Shown here: piece after piece, positions 46,777 through 55,607 of the stretch
Position numbering within the stretch: position 1 is the stretch's first letter
Layout of the letters: the number at the start of each line of letters is the position of its first letter
Assembly: GCA_934746715.1 (NCBI GenBank)
Contig: CAKVFI010000003.1
Location: 1 to 64,000 of the forward strand
Direction: 5' to 3'
From: an uncultured Clostridia bacterium
Lineage (GTDB): Bacteria > Bacillota > Clostridia > Christensenellales > UBA1242
DNA length: 64,000 nucleotides
Made by a program: the position numbers and the translations under genes
Notes under the pieces: generated by a model
Databases searched by the model: none
Told to the model about the DNA's origin: nothing
The model's input: only the letters and a program-made list of their open reading frames with translations

Positions 46777-47547
46777 ATGTCAAGACGGGTGTATATTTGT
46801 GGGGTGGACACAGGTGCTCTTCCAAAAATAACAAGCAAACAATCAATTGAACTTTTGCAACAAATCAAAGCGGGGGACGAAAACGCCAAAGATTATTATA
46901 TCTACTGCAACATGCGCTTGGTGCTTTCAATAGCACAACGATTTGTTAATTGCAAAGAAAACATGGACGATATTTTTCAGGTGGGTTGTGTTGGGTTGAT
47001 GAAGGCTATTGACAATTTTGACACATCATTAAATGTTCAATTTTCAACATATGCTGTGCCAATGATAATGGGCGAAATAAAGCGTTTTTTGCGTGATGCT
47101 TCCGCAATGCGTGTTAGCCGCAGTTTGCGAGATACTGCATATCAAGTTTTAAAAAGCAAAGAAAAGTTGCAACAAAACAGAGCAGATGATGTTGCAATTG
47201 AAGAAGTAGCTGGCGACCTTAATTTAACAATAAGGGAAGTTTATGATGCTATTGATGCAATAAGCTCGCCATTGTCGCTTGATGATGCTCTTTTGAGCGA
47301 AAGCGATGAAGAAATGAAATTGAGTGACCAAATTGCAGACACAGAACATTCGGTTGAAAAATGGATTGACCACACAGATTTGCTTGACGCAATCAAATTG
47401 CTTGACGAACGAGAACGCGAGATTTTAAATTTAAGATATTTTGTTGGAAAAACACAAATGGAAGTGAGCGACGAAGTTGGCATATCTCAAGCGCAAGTCA
47501 GCCGATTGGAAAAAAATGCCTTGGAGCATATCCGCAAAAGCTTGTAA
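46777..47547 (+). CDS. sigG: Late forespore sigma factor SigG
   Basis: 256 residues. Starts MSRRVYICGVDTGALP, which matches the CGVDTSKLP anti-sigma-binding N-terminus of SigG. Region 2 (FQVGCVGLMKAIDNFDTSLNVQFSTYAVPMIMGEIKRFLRD), region 3 (VSRSLRDTAYQVLKSKEKL) and region 4 (GKTQMEVSDEVGISQAQVSRLEK) are all present. It directs late forespore genes after engulfment. ATG 46777 preferred, with GAGGTG as SD; a GTG at 46771 overlaps that SD. Divergent from spoIIGA-sigE; in Bacillus these lie in the order spoIIGA-sigE-sigG on one strand, so local order has been inverted here. Confidence 0.96.
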   Translation: MSRRVYICGVDTGALPKITSKQSIELLQQIKAGDENAKDYYIYCNMRLVLSIAQRFVNCKENMDDIFQVGCVGLMKAIDNFDTSLNVQFSTYAVPMIMGEIKRFLRDASAMRVSRSLRDTAYQVLKSKEKLQQNRADDVAIEEVAGDLNLTIREVYDAIDAISSPLSLDDALLSESDEEMKLSDQIADTEHSVEKWIDHTDLLDAIKLLDEREREILNLRYFVGKTQMEVSDEVGISQAQVSRLEKNALEHIRKSL

Positions 47548-47571
47548 TCAAGCAAAAACATTAAAACAAAT

Positions 47572-47608
47572 GGGAATTTCGACATTTATTGTTGATATTC
47601 CTTTTTTT
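47572..47608 (+). terminator. sigG terminator
   Basis: GGAATTTCGAC paired with GTTGATATTCC (one mismatch, one GT pair), then a T run. Confidence 0.75.
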
Positions 47609-47684
47609 GTTGCAATTTTAGTTAAAATCCGGTGTCATTTTTGGGGCGATTGATTACTAAATTATGTTATATTAGGAGTGGTTT

Positions 47685-48455
47685 GTGAAAACAAAGCGTG
47701 CAAAAATAATAATTTTTTCAGTTTTGGCAATTTTGATTGTTGGTTGTGGCTTGGTGCTTAATTTTACTGGGAATGTGGCTGTTGCAAGCACATATTTTGT
47801 TAAAGGCAGAAAGTTGCCAATCTACAACGTAAAAACAGATGAAAACAAGCTTTCAATCTCTTTTGATGCTGCATGGGGTGCAGATAAAACCAGCGAGATT
47901 ATGGATATCTGCGACAGTTACAACATCAAAGCAACTTTCTTTTTGGTTGGCTTTTGGATCGAAAAATATCCTGACAAAGTTAAGGAAATTCATGATCGTG
48001 GGTTTGAAATTGGCATTCATTCAAACACTCACCCAGACATGACCAAGCTAAGCAAAAATCAAATGCGGCAGGAACTTACAACTAACATCAAATTGATTGA
48101 AGATTTAACATCTTTTACACCAAAATTGTTTAGGCCGCCATTTGGCTATTACAACAATGCATTGATTGAAGTGAGCGAAGAACTTGGATTGAGTTGCATT
48201 GAGTGGAGTGTGGACAGTTTGGATTGGAAAGGTTTGAGCGCGGAGCAATTGTCAGCAAGAGTGATTTCAAGGGCAAAGGCAGGGGATATTGTGCTTTTCC
48301 ACAATAATTCTGATCATATCACAACAGGGCTTAAAATGGTGCTTGAAAGTTTTAAAATGAAAGATTTAAAAGTTGTGCCGATTGGGGATTTAATTTATTA
48401 CAACAACTTTACTATCAACACACAAGGAACACAAATTAAAAAAATTAAGGAGTAA
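47685..48455 (+). CDS. PdaB-like polysaccharide deacetylase
   Basis: 256 residues. Signal anchor (about 8-28) and a CE4/NodB deacetylase domain. Metal-binding and catalytic motifs: SFDAAWG (Asp61), HSNTH (His112, His116) and RPPFGYYN. PdaB of Bacillus acts late in sporulation in keeping the spore cortex; the SFDAAWG variant and the size fit PdaB better than vegetative deacetylases. GTG start 47685 after AGGAG. It is followed by the SSB-like gene after 3 nt, so the two are co-transcribed. Position behind sigG supports, but does not prove, sporulation expression. Confidence 0.83.
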   Translation: MKTKRAKIIIFSVLAILIVGCGLVLNFTGNVAVASTYFVKGRKLPIYNVKTDENKLSISFDAAWGADKTSEIMDICDSYNIKATFFLVGFWIEKYPDKVKEIHDRGFEIGIHSNTHPDMTKLSKNQMRQELTTNIKLIEDLTSFTPKLFRPPFGYYNNALIEVSEELGLSCIEWSVDSLDWKGLSAEQLSARVISRAKAGDIVLFHNNSDHITTGLKMVLESFKMKDLKVVPIGDLIYYNNFTINTQGTQIKKIKE

Positions 48456-48458
48456 CAA

Positions 48459-49118
48459 ATGAATTACGAAGAAATTGAAAACAAAACAAAAAAGGAAAAC
48501 ACAAATCAAGTGTTTTTGCAAGGAGTGGTGGAAACAGAACCGCAATTTAACCACACATCTTTTGATGAAGATTTTTACACCTTCAATTTAAAAGTGGCTC
48601 GTTTAAGCGGGCAATATGACATTTTGCCAATCAACATCAGTTCACATTTAACTGGTTTTGCAGATTTAAAAATTGGCAAACGAATTGCACTTAATGGTCA
48701 GTTTAGGAGCCACAATATGCTTGATGAACAAAACAAAAGCAGGCTTATTCTTTGCGTGTTTTGCAAAGAATTGTGCGAACTTGATGAAAACGCAAACCCA
48801 AATGTTATTGAGTTGTGCGGATATATTTGCAAAGACCCAATTTTTAGAGTTACTCCATTTAATCGTCAAATTTGTGATTTGCTTTTGGCGGTTAATCGTC
48901 AATACGGCAAATCTGATTATATTCCTTGTATATGTTGGGGCAGAAATGCAGAGTTTGTTAGTTCACTACCTGTTGGCTCAAAAATTAATGTCGCGGGGAG
49001 AATTCAATCACGCGAATACAACAAGCAAATTGAAGGGCTTGAACTGCCAATCAAAAAAATAGCGTACGAAGTTTCTGTAGGCAAATTGGTTGAAGAAAAG
49101 CAAGAAATTAATTTGTAA
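48459..49118 (+). CDS. Tandem OB-fold single-stranded DNA-binding-like protein
   Basis: 219 residues with two successive SSB-type OB folds (about 17-108: NQVFLQGVVETEP...LILCVFCKEL, and about 115-210: NVIELCGYICKDPIFRVTPFNRQICDLLLAVNR...CICWGRNAEFVSSL). The second half carries the classic RQICDLLLAVNR/ICWG pattern of bacterial SSB. No acidic SSB C-terminal tip of the DDDIPF type, so it is probably a specialised paralogue rather than the replicative SSB. Start 3 nt after the deacetylase stop with AAGGAG in the upstream gene, hence coupled. Confidence 0.8.
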   Translation: MNYEEIENKTKKENTNQVFLQGVVETEPQFNHTSFDEDFYTFNLKVARLSGQYDILPINISSHLTGFADLKIGKRIALNGQFRSHNMLDEQNKSRLILCVFCKELCELDENANPNVIELCGYICKDPIFRVTPFNRQICDLLLAVNRQYGKSDYIPCICWGRNAEFVSSLPVGSKINVAGRIQSREYNKQIEGLELPIKKIAYEVSVGKLVEEKQEINL

Positions 49119-49122
49119 GATA

Positions 49123-49155
49123 AAAAAATTGGGTGAAATCTGCCCAATTTTTTTT
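49123..49155 (+). terminator. Terminator of the deacetylase-SSB unit
   Basis: AAAAATTGGG, 9-nt loop, CCCAATTTTTTTT. Confidence 0.88.
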
Positions 49156-49429
49156 GTTTAAAAATTAAAACATTAAAATAATTTTTTAATATATTTTAGG
49201 TTGGAAATAATTGATTTTTTTTGACTGCAAAAACAAATAGTGATATAATTATTTTTAATATAAATCTTAATGAAAAATTAATTAATAGCTATTATTAATA
49301 AATTTTAAAAATCAATCAATTTTTAAATGTTTTTGTAAAAAATAAAACAAATGTTCGATAAAATATGGCATTTTTGTCGAAAATTTATGTCAATTTAAAG
49401 GTGTTTTTGTAAAAAAATGTCATATATAC

Positions 49430-49458
49430 TTGACTTTCACATTATTTTAAAATATACT
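49430..49458 (+). promoter_or_regulatory. Promoter of the ArpU-like regulator gene
   Basis: TTGACT (49430-49435), 17 bp, TATACT (49453-49458), then the SD AGGAGA before ATG 49484. Confidence 0.75.
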
Positions 49459-49483
49459 TTTTTCAAAAATTAGGAGAAAAGTA

Positions 49484-49981
49484 ATGATTAATATTTACGA
49501 ATGTGAAGCGCTTGTTAAAATCTATTCCACTTTAGAAAAAAAGTGTAATATTATTGATAAGTTTATCAATAATCATGCTTTTTATTGTGGGCCTTATAGT
49601 GATGAATACAGTGCTGTTGATGTGTATAACGACATTTTGGATTTGATTGAACGCAAAAACAAACTTATAAATATAAAATTGATGATAGATAACGCCATCA
49701 AAAATCTGTCAGAGAACGACAAAAAAGTTTTGTTTATCAAGTTGAATTACAATATTTCAATGAACGAATTATGTGCATTGCTAAATCTCAAAGAGCGCAC
49801 CGCTTTTAGGCGTGTTGAGCGCGCTTTTGAAGATATGACCGAACAATTGAATCAATCTAAATATGCTTTTAAATTGGAGCAAATTATTGCAAAAGAAGAT
49901 TGGATAAGCAAAATTTGTGAAAATGTTAAACAAAGACGTTTGGCATATAAAGACAATCCGCAAGAAATGTTGATTAATTAG
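49484..49981 (+). CDS. Sigma-region-4-like HTH regulator (phage ArpU type)
   Basis: 165 residues. Helical N-terminus, then a helix-turn-helix resembling sigma factor region 4 (about 92-122, LSENDKKVLFIKLNYNISMNELCALLNLKERTAFRRVERAF). Proteins of this size and layout often sit just before terminase genes in phages of Firmicutes and activate late transcription. Here it precedes the head cassette, but a gene on the other strand intervenes. Strong SD AGGAGAA. Whether it controls the cassette is inference. Confidence 0.68.
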   Translation: MINIYECEALVKIYSTLEKKCNIIDKFINNHAFYCGPYSDEYSAVDVYNDILDLIERKNKLINIKLMIDNAIKNLSENDKKVLFIKLNYNISMNELCALLNLKERTAFRRVERAFEDMTEQLNQSKYAFKLEQIIAKEDWISKICENVKQRRLAYKDNPQEMLIN

Positions 49982-50739
49982 TAATCAATCACTTCTTTTT
50001 GCTTGGTTCGTTTGCCAGTTGCAATTTTGGAACTGCGCATGATTAAATACACAAACAGGCATGCAGGGATTGAAAGGATTGCAATAACAATGCTTGTGGT
50101 TTTGTTTTCAATTGGGATTGATGTTTGTTCTGCTTGTTTTGGGGTAAAATCAGGGGCGAGAGTATATTCAATTTCTTCACTGTTGATAGGAATTGGATTT
50201 GCCAGTTCGTCGCAAAAATCGCTGTAAATATAGCCATAATAATCTTTGTCTGCACTGTATTTGCAATAGTACCAAATGTTTGTGCGTCCATCAATCAATT
50301 GGTCTCCAACAATTTTGCCATAGTAGGTTAAATTGCGGCTTAAATTGGGAATATAAACCAGTTGAGAACTGCTTTCAGTTTTTGTTGTTGGGGCGGAACG
50401 CATATCGCGGCTTAATTCAGCATAAACTCTAAAATTTAAATCATCAAGGAAAGGTGTTTGTGGCACAGTTGCCACAGTTTGCACCTTGTCCTTTTTTACA
50501 TAGCCATAAAACTGTTTGTATTTAACTTTAAAAAAATCATTTCCCGCTTCGTCCAACAATTGAACGAAGTATGTTTTTGGCAAAATGAACAGCACATTGG
50601 AACTATCTTCCGCCGCAATAGGTGAAAGGTATAAAAATGTTTCATCTTGCATGATACGTGCGTAATAAACTTCGCTTGCAAAACTGCAAGGCAAAGAAAC
50701 TTGACACAAAAAAACAATTAAACAAATCAATATTGCCAT
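49978..50739 (-). CDS. Exported SH3-like protein with C-terminal membrane anchor, 253 aa
   Basis: Signal peptide (about 1-21), an SH3b-like beta region (about 25-90, ARIMQDETFLYLSPIAA...FFKVKYKQFYGYVKKDKV) and a second similar one (about 115-185, DGRTNIWYYCKYSADKDYYGYIYSDF), a linker, then a membrane helix (about 213-236) and a basic tail. Such domains often bind cell-wall material. Transcribed against the cassette, between the HTH regulator and the terminase; overlaps the HTH gene end by 4 nt. No SD: TAAAAT with a TG extended -10 lies 6 nt before the ATG, so it may be leaderless. Confidence 0.72.
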   Translation of the reverse strand: MAILICLIVFLCQVSLPCSFASEVYYARIMQDETFLYLSPIAAEDSSNVLFILPKTYFVQLLDEAGNDFFKVKYKQFYGYVKKDKVQTVATVPQTPFLDDLNFRVYAELSRDMRSAPTTKTESSSQLVYIPNLSRNLTYYGKIVGDQLIDGRTNIWYYCKYSADKDYYGYIYSDFCDELANPIPINSEEIEYTLAPDFTPKQAEQTSIPIENKTTSIVIAILSIPACLFVYLIMRSSKIATGKRTKQKEVIDY

Positions 50740-50792
50740 AATCTAATTTTATCATAACAAATTTAAATTTTTATGGCAGGTTTGGGATAAAT

Positions 50793-52283
50793 TTGACTAA
50801 TTTTAGGTTTAATATGTGGGCGATGAATTTGAATGAGGCTGCAACAAAATGTGAAACTAACACAAAACACTATATTGAAGAAATTTTAAAGATTGAAGCT
50901 GTGCAAAAAAAGCGGATAGAAAACAACAAATTGCTGTTTTACAACACTGGCAAAATCAAACATCAAAAGCAATTGGCGTTTCATCAATGCAGCAAAAAAA
51001 ATCGATGGGTGTTTGGTGGCAACAGAACTGGCAAAACCGAGTGCGGTGCAGTGGAAGTTGTGTATATGGCGCGCGGTTGTCATCCTTATCGCAAAATAAC
51101 AAAAGCAACATCGGGTTGGGTGGTGAGTTTAAGCACGCAAGTTCAACGCGATGTGGCACAAAGCAAAGTGTTGAAGTATATAAACCCAGATTGGATTGTT
51201 GATGTTGTTATGCTTTCTGGCAGAAAGGATAGCTACACAAACGGAATAATTGATTACATAATCATCAAAAATGTGTTTGGCACAACAAGCAAAATTGGCT
51301 TTAAAAGTTGCGACCAAGGGCGAGAAAAATTTCAAGGCACAAGCCTTGACTATGTGTGGTTTGATGAAGAACCACCTTATGATATTTATCAAGAATGTCG
51401 TATGCGTGTGTTGGACACCAATGGCGATATTTTTGCAACAATGACACCACTTAAAGGTATGACTTTTGTGTATGATGAAATATATTTAAACAAATTTAAT
51501 GACCCAAATGTGTGGTGTGAGTTCATTTCGTGGCAGGACAATCCGTATATTAGCAAACAGGCAGTTGAGGCAATGAAAGCGGGCATGAGTGCAGATGAAC
51601 TGCGTTCTCGAGAGTTTGGGGAATTTGTTGACGCGGGTGGCAGAGTTTATCCAGAATTTGATGAAAATGTTAATGTTATAGAACCATTTGATCTGCCTTA
51701 TGATTGGCAAGACAAATTGTCAATTGACCCAGGGCTTAAAAATCCACTTTCTTGCCATTGGTATGCGGTTGATTATGACGGCAATGTGTATGTGGTGGCG
51801 GAACATTATGAGAGGGAAAAGGATATTTCGTATCACAGTGAAAAAATACATCAAATATGTGATGAGTTGCATTGGCATCGTAACAACAACGGCATGATTG
51901 AAGCTCTGATTGACAGTGCGGCTAATCAAACAACTTTGGCTTCCAAAAGGAGCGTGGCAGATTTGTTTTACGATTTTGGCATTTTGGTTAACACAAATGT
52001 AAATAAAGATGTTTTTTCTGGCATACAAAGGGTTAAATCTTACATCAAAAACAGCCTTGGACAGAGCAAATTGTTTATTTTTAACACCTGCAAAAATTTG
52101 ATTAAAGAAATGAAAGGATACCGCTGGGGTAAGGGTGATAGTCCAGTTAAAGTGGACGACCACAGCATGGATGAGTTGCGATATTACATTATGTCGCGCC
52201 CAGAAAACCGCCCGCCAAAGCAGGAGATGAGCGAAATTTCACGCGAAAAGGAGAGATTGATAAAATTGATGAAAAGAAGGTGA
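50793..52283 (+). CDS. terL: Phage terminase large subunit (DNA-packaging ATPase/nuclease)
   Basis: 496 residues from the first possible start (TTG 50793); ATG 50814 or 50823 are alternatives because no start has a convincing SD. Walker A GGNRTGKT (75-82), Walker B YVWFDEEP (188-194) and an RNase-H-like nuclease domain beginning LSIDPGLKNPLSCHW (Asp312) with a later acidic EALIDSA. It translocates DNA into the prohead and cuts the concatemer. All catalytic motifs look intact. First gene of a tightly packed rightward cassette; the next gene starts 4 nt after the stop. Confidence 0.93.
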   Translation: MTNFRFNMWAMNLNEAATKCETNTKHYIEEILKIEAVQKKRIENNKLLFYNTGKIKHQKQLAFHQCSKKNRWVFGGNRTGKTECGAVEVVYMARGCHPYRKITKATSGWVVSLSTQVQRDVAQSKVLKYINPDWIVDVVMLSGRKDSYTNGIIDYIIIKNVFGTTSKIGFKSCDQGREKFQGTSLDYVWFDEEPPYDIYQECRMRVLDTNGDIFATMTPLKGMTFVYDEIYLNKFNDPNVWCEFISWQDNPYISKQAVEAMKAGMSADELRSREFGEFVDAGGRVYPEFDENVNVIEPFDLPYDWQDKLSIDPGLKNPLSCHWYAVDYDGNVYVVAEHYEREKDISYHSEKIHQICDELHWHRNNNGMIEALIDSAANQTTLASKRSVADLFYDFGILVNTNVNKDVFSGIQRVKSYIKNSLGQSKLFIFNTCKNLIKEMKGYRWGKGDSPVKVDDHSMDELRYYIMSRPENRPPKQEMSEISREKERLIKLMKRR

Positions 52284-52287
52284 GCCA

Positions 52288-52605
52288 ATGGGAAATATGC
52301 TTGATGCCACAACAATAAAGGCAATCAAACAATGCATGTCTGGTTTGGTTTTGCAAGAGATAACAAGCGAATATGTTTTGGATGACGAAACAAATGAGAT
52401 GAAACTTATAAAGCAAAAAAAAGTGGAAAAAAACATTCCTCCAAACACAGATATTATCAAATTGATATATCAAAAAGCAGAAGACAAAACAGATTACAAT
52501 CAAATGTCGGATGAAGAATTGGAACAAACAAAACAACGATTATTAAAACAGTTAAAGGAGAAAACAAATGACAGTTCAACCAGCAAAAATAAAAGTAAAG
52601 TGTGA
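52288..52605 (+). CDS. Small terminase-like protein lacking the DNA-binding domain
   Basis: 105 residues. Residues about 19-62 (GLVLQEITSEYVLDD...QKKVEKNIPPNTDIIKLIYQK) follow the pattern of the C-terminal oligomerisation part of phage small terminases, where the motif reads roughly VTEY...KK-PPDT-AI-FWLKNR, and MSDEELEQTKQRLL is a typical terminal helix. The N-terminal HTH that recognises pac/cos DNA is absent (usual length is about 150-180). It lies after terL rather than before it. If functional it would drive packaging without sequence choice. The assignment is by pattern reading. Confidence 0.6.
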   Translation: MGNMLDATTIKAIKQCMSGLVLQEITSEYVLDDETNEMKLIKQKKVEKNIPPNTDIIKLIYQKAEDKTDYNQMSDEELEQTKQRLLKQLKEKTNDSSTSKNKSKV

Positions 52606-52783
52606 TGCAAGTGGCTGCAAAAACAAGTGCGATTATGTTATTGTTAACAAAAAATTTGTGTTTGACGGCAATGTTTATTTGTGTGCCGAATGTTTAAACA
52701 CTTTGTATGGGGAAATTGGCAAATATATTAAACCCAAAAACATTAAACCATTATACAAAAAGGGAGGATTAGATGAAAACTAA
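52568..52783 (+). CDS. Small zinc-ribbon protein in the head cassette
   Basis: 71 residues. Cysteines CDASGCKNKC at the N-terminus and CAEC in the middle give a likely four-Cys zinc-binding site in a beta-ribbon. Starts inside the upstream gene (38-nt overlap) with AAAGGAG as SD, and its end overlaps the portal gene by 11 nt, so it is a real, coupled gene. Role unknown. Confidence 0.75.
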   Translation: MTVQPAKIKVKCDASGCKNKCDYVIVNKKFVFDGNVYLCAECLNTLYGEIGKYIKPKNIKPLYKKGGLDEN

Positions 52784-54641
52784 CAAGATAGTGGAAGAAG
52801 TGCTTGATGATTACGCTTCAAGGCGAGAAGCACGCAAAAGTTTGGAAATGCAATGGCAATTAAACATCAATTTTATGATGGGTAATCAGTATAGTTTTAT
52901 TGCACCAAATGGTGGCATAAAGGAAGATGAAAAACAATATTTTTGGCAAGAAAAGGAAGTGTTTAACCAAATTGCGCCAATTGTTGAAACACGAATTTCA
53001 AAAATTTCTTCAAGTTTGCCAAATGTAACAGTTGTGCCGGCAAGCATGGAAGAAGCGGACTTTGAAAGTGCCAAGTTAAGCAAACAAATTTTGGCGTCGG
53101 TTTCAAACAGATTAAATTTGATGGATATTGAAAAAACAGCAACCACTTGGAGTGAAATTTGTGGCACATCATTTTACAAAGTGATTTGGAACACAAACTC
53201 TGGCAAAATGGTGGCAACAGACGAAATTGGCAACAAAATTAAGGAAGGAGATGTGCAGATTGAAGTTGTTTCTCCGTTTGAAATTTTCCCAGACAATTTG
53301 TCGTGTGAGCGTTTGGAAGATATGAATTCCATTATCCATGCACGTGCTGTGGATATTGACCAAATCCGCTCCAAATGGGGTGTTGATGTTGACGCAGAAG
53401 AAGTTTGCGCCTTCACTTTGGAAAACACGTTAAACAATATTGGTGGGCTTGGCTATGATGCACACATTCGCAAGGTTGCAAACATCGAGTTGGGGCATCA
53501 TTGTGTGTTGATTGAAAGATATATCCGCCCAAGCAAAAATTTGCCAAACGGCAGATTGACAGTTGTTGCTGGTGGCAAACTTTTGTTTGATGGTGAGTTA
53601 CCTTATCTTAACGATGAATTGCAAGGCAGAACTTTTCCATTTGTAAAGCAAATTTCAAACTACATGCCGGGCAACTTTTTTGGGGTTAGTGTGGTGGATA
53701 GATTGATTCCTGTTCAACGCGCTTACAATGCGGTGAGAAATCGCAAACACGAATATTTCAATCGCACTGTGATGAATGTGCTTGCAGTTGAAGACGGCAG
53801 TGTAGACACGGATTCTCTTGAGATAGAAGGTTTGAGCCCCGGCAAGGTGCTTGTGTATAGACAAGGCAGCAAAATGCCAGAACTTATGCAAAACCCAAAA
53901 GCAAACATCGATTTTGAAGCTGAAGAAAATCGCTTGCTTGATGAATTTAAAACAATATCCGGTGTTAGTGATATGATGACCAAATCGGTTGCACAGTACA
54001 CAAATATGTCTGGTGTTGCTCTTGAACTTTTGGCAGAGCAGGATTCAACCAGATTGGCAACAGCGATTGATTCAACCAGATTGGCGGTTAAAACTGTAGC
54101 AAAATACCTGTTGAGATTGTACAAACAATATGCTGTTTTGCCACGACTATTAAAAATCAGTGGGTCTGGTGGAAGCGTTGAAATGCATTATTGGGATCAA
54201 AACGAAATTTGCAGTGATGACGTTGTGTTTGACACATCAACAGACGCGATGGATTCTCTTGCTCAACGCAGGACAATGTTGTTTGACCTTATCAACAAAG
54301 GATTGATGTTTGACCAAGACGGAAAGTTTAGCCAAACAATGCGTAAAAAATGCCTTGATTTGCTTGGCTTTGGTATGTGGGAAAACACAGTTGATTTAAC
54401 TGAACTTCAAATTAACCATGCCAGAGAAGAGAACATTAAATTGACAAAAGGTGAAAAGATAACTCTTTTGCCAATTGATGACCATAAATTGCATATTGAT
54501 CAACATATTGCTTTTATCCTTTCGGGTGAATTGAAAGATAAAGCAAACAAAACTCAAATTGAAAAACAATTGTTATCTCATATTGAAGAACATAAAAAAT
54601 GTTTGGAAGAGCAAAAGAAAAATGATTTAAAAGGAGAATAA
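52773..54641 (+). CDS. Portal protein (P22-like podovirus type)
   Basis: 622 residues. N-terminal DYASRREARKSLEMQWQLNINFMMGNQY and FNQIAPIVETRISKISSSLPNVTVVPAS match the large portal class of short-tailed phages; an EMNSIIHAR-like stem and the PVQRAYNAVRNRKHEYFNRTVMN helix region (about 305-330) follow. The dodecamer forms the DNA gate and terminase dock. SD AGGGAGG. No damage seen. Scaffold gene follows after 3 nt. Confidence 0.9.
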   Translation: MKTNKIVEEVLDDYASRREARKSLEMQWQLNINFMMGNQYSFIAPNGGIKEDEKQYFWQEKEVFNQIAPIVETRISKISSSLPNVTVVPASMEEADFESAKLSKQILASVSNRLNLMDIEKTATTWSEICGTSFYKVIWNTNSGKMVATDEIGNKIKEGDVQIEVVSPFEIFPDNLSCERLEDMNSIIHARAVDIDQIRSKWGVDVDAEEVCAFTLENTLNNIGGLGYDAHIRKVANIELGHHCVLIERYIRPSKNLPNGRLTVVAGGKLLFDGELPYLNDELQGRTFPFVKQISNYMPGNFFGVSVVDRLIPVQRAYNAVRNRKHEYFNRTVMNVLAVEDGSVDTDSLEIEGLSPGKVLVYRQGSKMPELMQNPKANIDFEAEENRLLDEFKTISGVSDMMTKSVAQYTNMSGVALELLAEQDSTRLATAIDSTRLAVKTVAKYLLRLYKQYAVLPRLLKISGSGGSVEMHYWDQNEICSDDVVFDTSTDAMDSLAQRRTMLFDLINKGLMFDQDGKFSQTMRKKCLDLLGFGMWENTVDLTELQINHAREENIKLTKGEKITLLPIDDHKLHIDQHIAFILSGELKDKANKTQIEKQLLSHIEEHKKCLEEQKKNDLKGE

Positions 54642-54644
54642 TTT

Positions 54645-55199
54645 ATGGAAAATTTGGAACAACCTATTGAAAACAATTTAGGCTCCAAGGAAGATATTGG
54701 TAAATTTAAAGATGCAGAAAGTTTGCTTAAGGCCTACAACAATCTGCAAGCAGAATTTACCAAAAAAAGTCAACGCTTGGCAGAACTTGAAACCGAAAGC
54801 GAACAAAAGCAAAAGGAAAAAGTTAGACAAGCGGAGATAGACAAACAGGTGGACGAGTTTGCAGCAAAATTTGACATTGTTAAACCTTTTAGCAGCGCAC
54901 TAAAAGCAACTTTAACCAACACCGAAAATGCTTCCCTTGCGGAAGAGAGTGTTAAGCTTTTGGCCAAAAACTGCAAACGAGCTGAAGACTATGCAACTGA
55001 TAGTGAATTTTTGAATAATTATATTTTTTCCAACGCGGAAATTAAGGACAAAATCATCAAAGACTATATATCCAAAATAACTCAAACTTCACCAATTAAA
55101 TTGGAAAGTAATGGCAACATCCTTTTGTCAAAACCAACAAGCCCAACAACAATTGCAGAAGCGGGCAAGTTGGCAAAAACAATTATTAAGCAAAAATAA
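54645..55199 (+). CDS. Capsid scaffolding protein
   Basis: 184 residues. The opening DIGKFKDAESLLKAYNNLQAEFTKKSQRLAELE is typical for phage scaffolds: a short segment then a long coiled coil (about 28-75), acidic/basic charge alternation, and a small helical C-terminus that would bind coat protein. No protease motif, so coat protein is probably not processed by it. SD AAGGAG at the end of the portal gene. Position between portal and coat genes is canonical. Confidence 0.85.
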   Translation: MENLEQPIENNLGSKEDIGKFKDAESLLKAYNNLQAEFTKKSQRLAELETESEQKQKEKVRQAEIDKQVDEFAAKFDIVKPFSSALKATLTNTENASLAEESVKLLAKNCKRAEDYATDSEFLNNYIFSNAEIKDKIIKDYISKITQTSPIKLESNGNILLSKPTSPTTIAEAGKLAKTIIKQK

Positions 55200-55607
55200 T
55201 TTTTAAATATTTAATATATTATCAAAAAAACAAATATTTTATATATTTTTTATTAAAAATTAAAAAATAATTTAAATATTTTAATAAATAAAATAAAAAA
55301 AACATATTATTTATATTTATTTTTTGATAAAAAAATTAAATTGTGATTATTTTTAATATAACAAAATATTAATTATAAAAAATAATCAAATAAAAATATA
55401 TTTTCTGCTTTTTAATTGAATGACAAAATTTAATAAAATTTTTAAAAAAACCATTATTTTGCACAAAAAACACATAAAAATGCGTTAATTTTGTGTTTTT
55501 TATTAAAAAATTATTAAATTTTTGTTTAAATTTTAAAAAATATTAAAAATTAATCAGTAATTAAAATAATTGTAAAAAATTAAAAAAAGAAATAAAAAGG
55601 AGAAAAT
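55200..55607. other. Very AT-rich non-coding segment between scaffold and capsid genes
   Basis: About 410 bp, almost pure A/T in an otherwise gap-free cassette. Contains one likely terminator (55465-55501) and the SD AAAAGGAG of the coat gene. No ORF of note and no clear -35/-10 pair stands out from the background. Confidence 0.6.
55465..55501 (+). terminator. Possible terminator or attenuator upstream of the capsid gene
   Basis: AAAAAACACA, 16-nt loop, TTGTGTTTTTT. Weak AT stem. Confidence 0.5.

Larger units (their letters stand above)
49119..49483. other. AT-rich intergenic region before the phage-derived cassette
   Basis: About 365 bp: terminator (49123-49155), long A/T tracts, a TGTCGAA sequence at 49375-49381 that could be a 0A box or chance, and a good promoter (49430-49458). 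No gene seen. Confidence 0.55.

Noticed and set aside
47577..47584. TGTCGAAA on the minus strand inside the sigG terminator, and similar words near 36728, 49375 and 61283, as Spo0A boxes
   Set aside because: A 7-mer of this kind is expected several times by chance in 64 kb; only the copy upstream of spoIIGA has supporting position.
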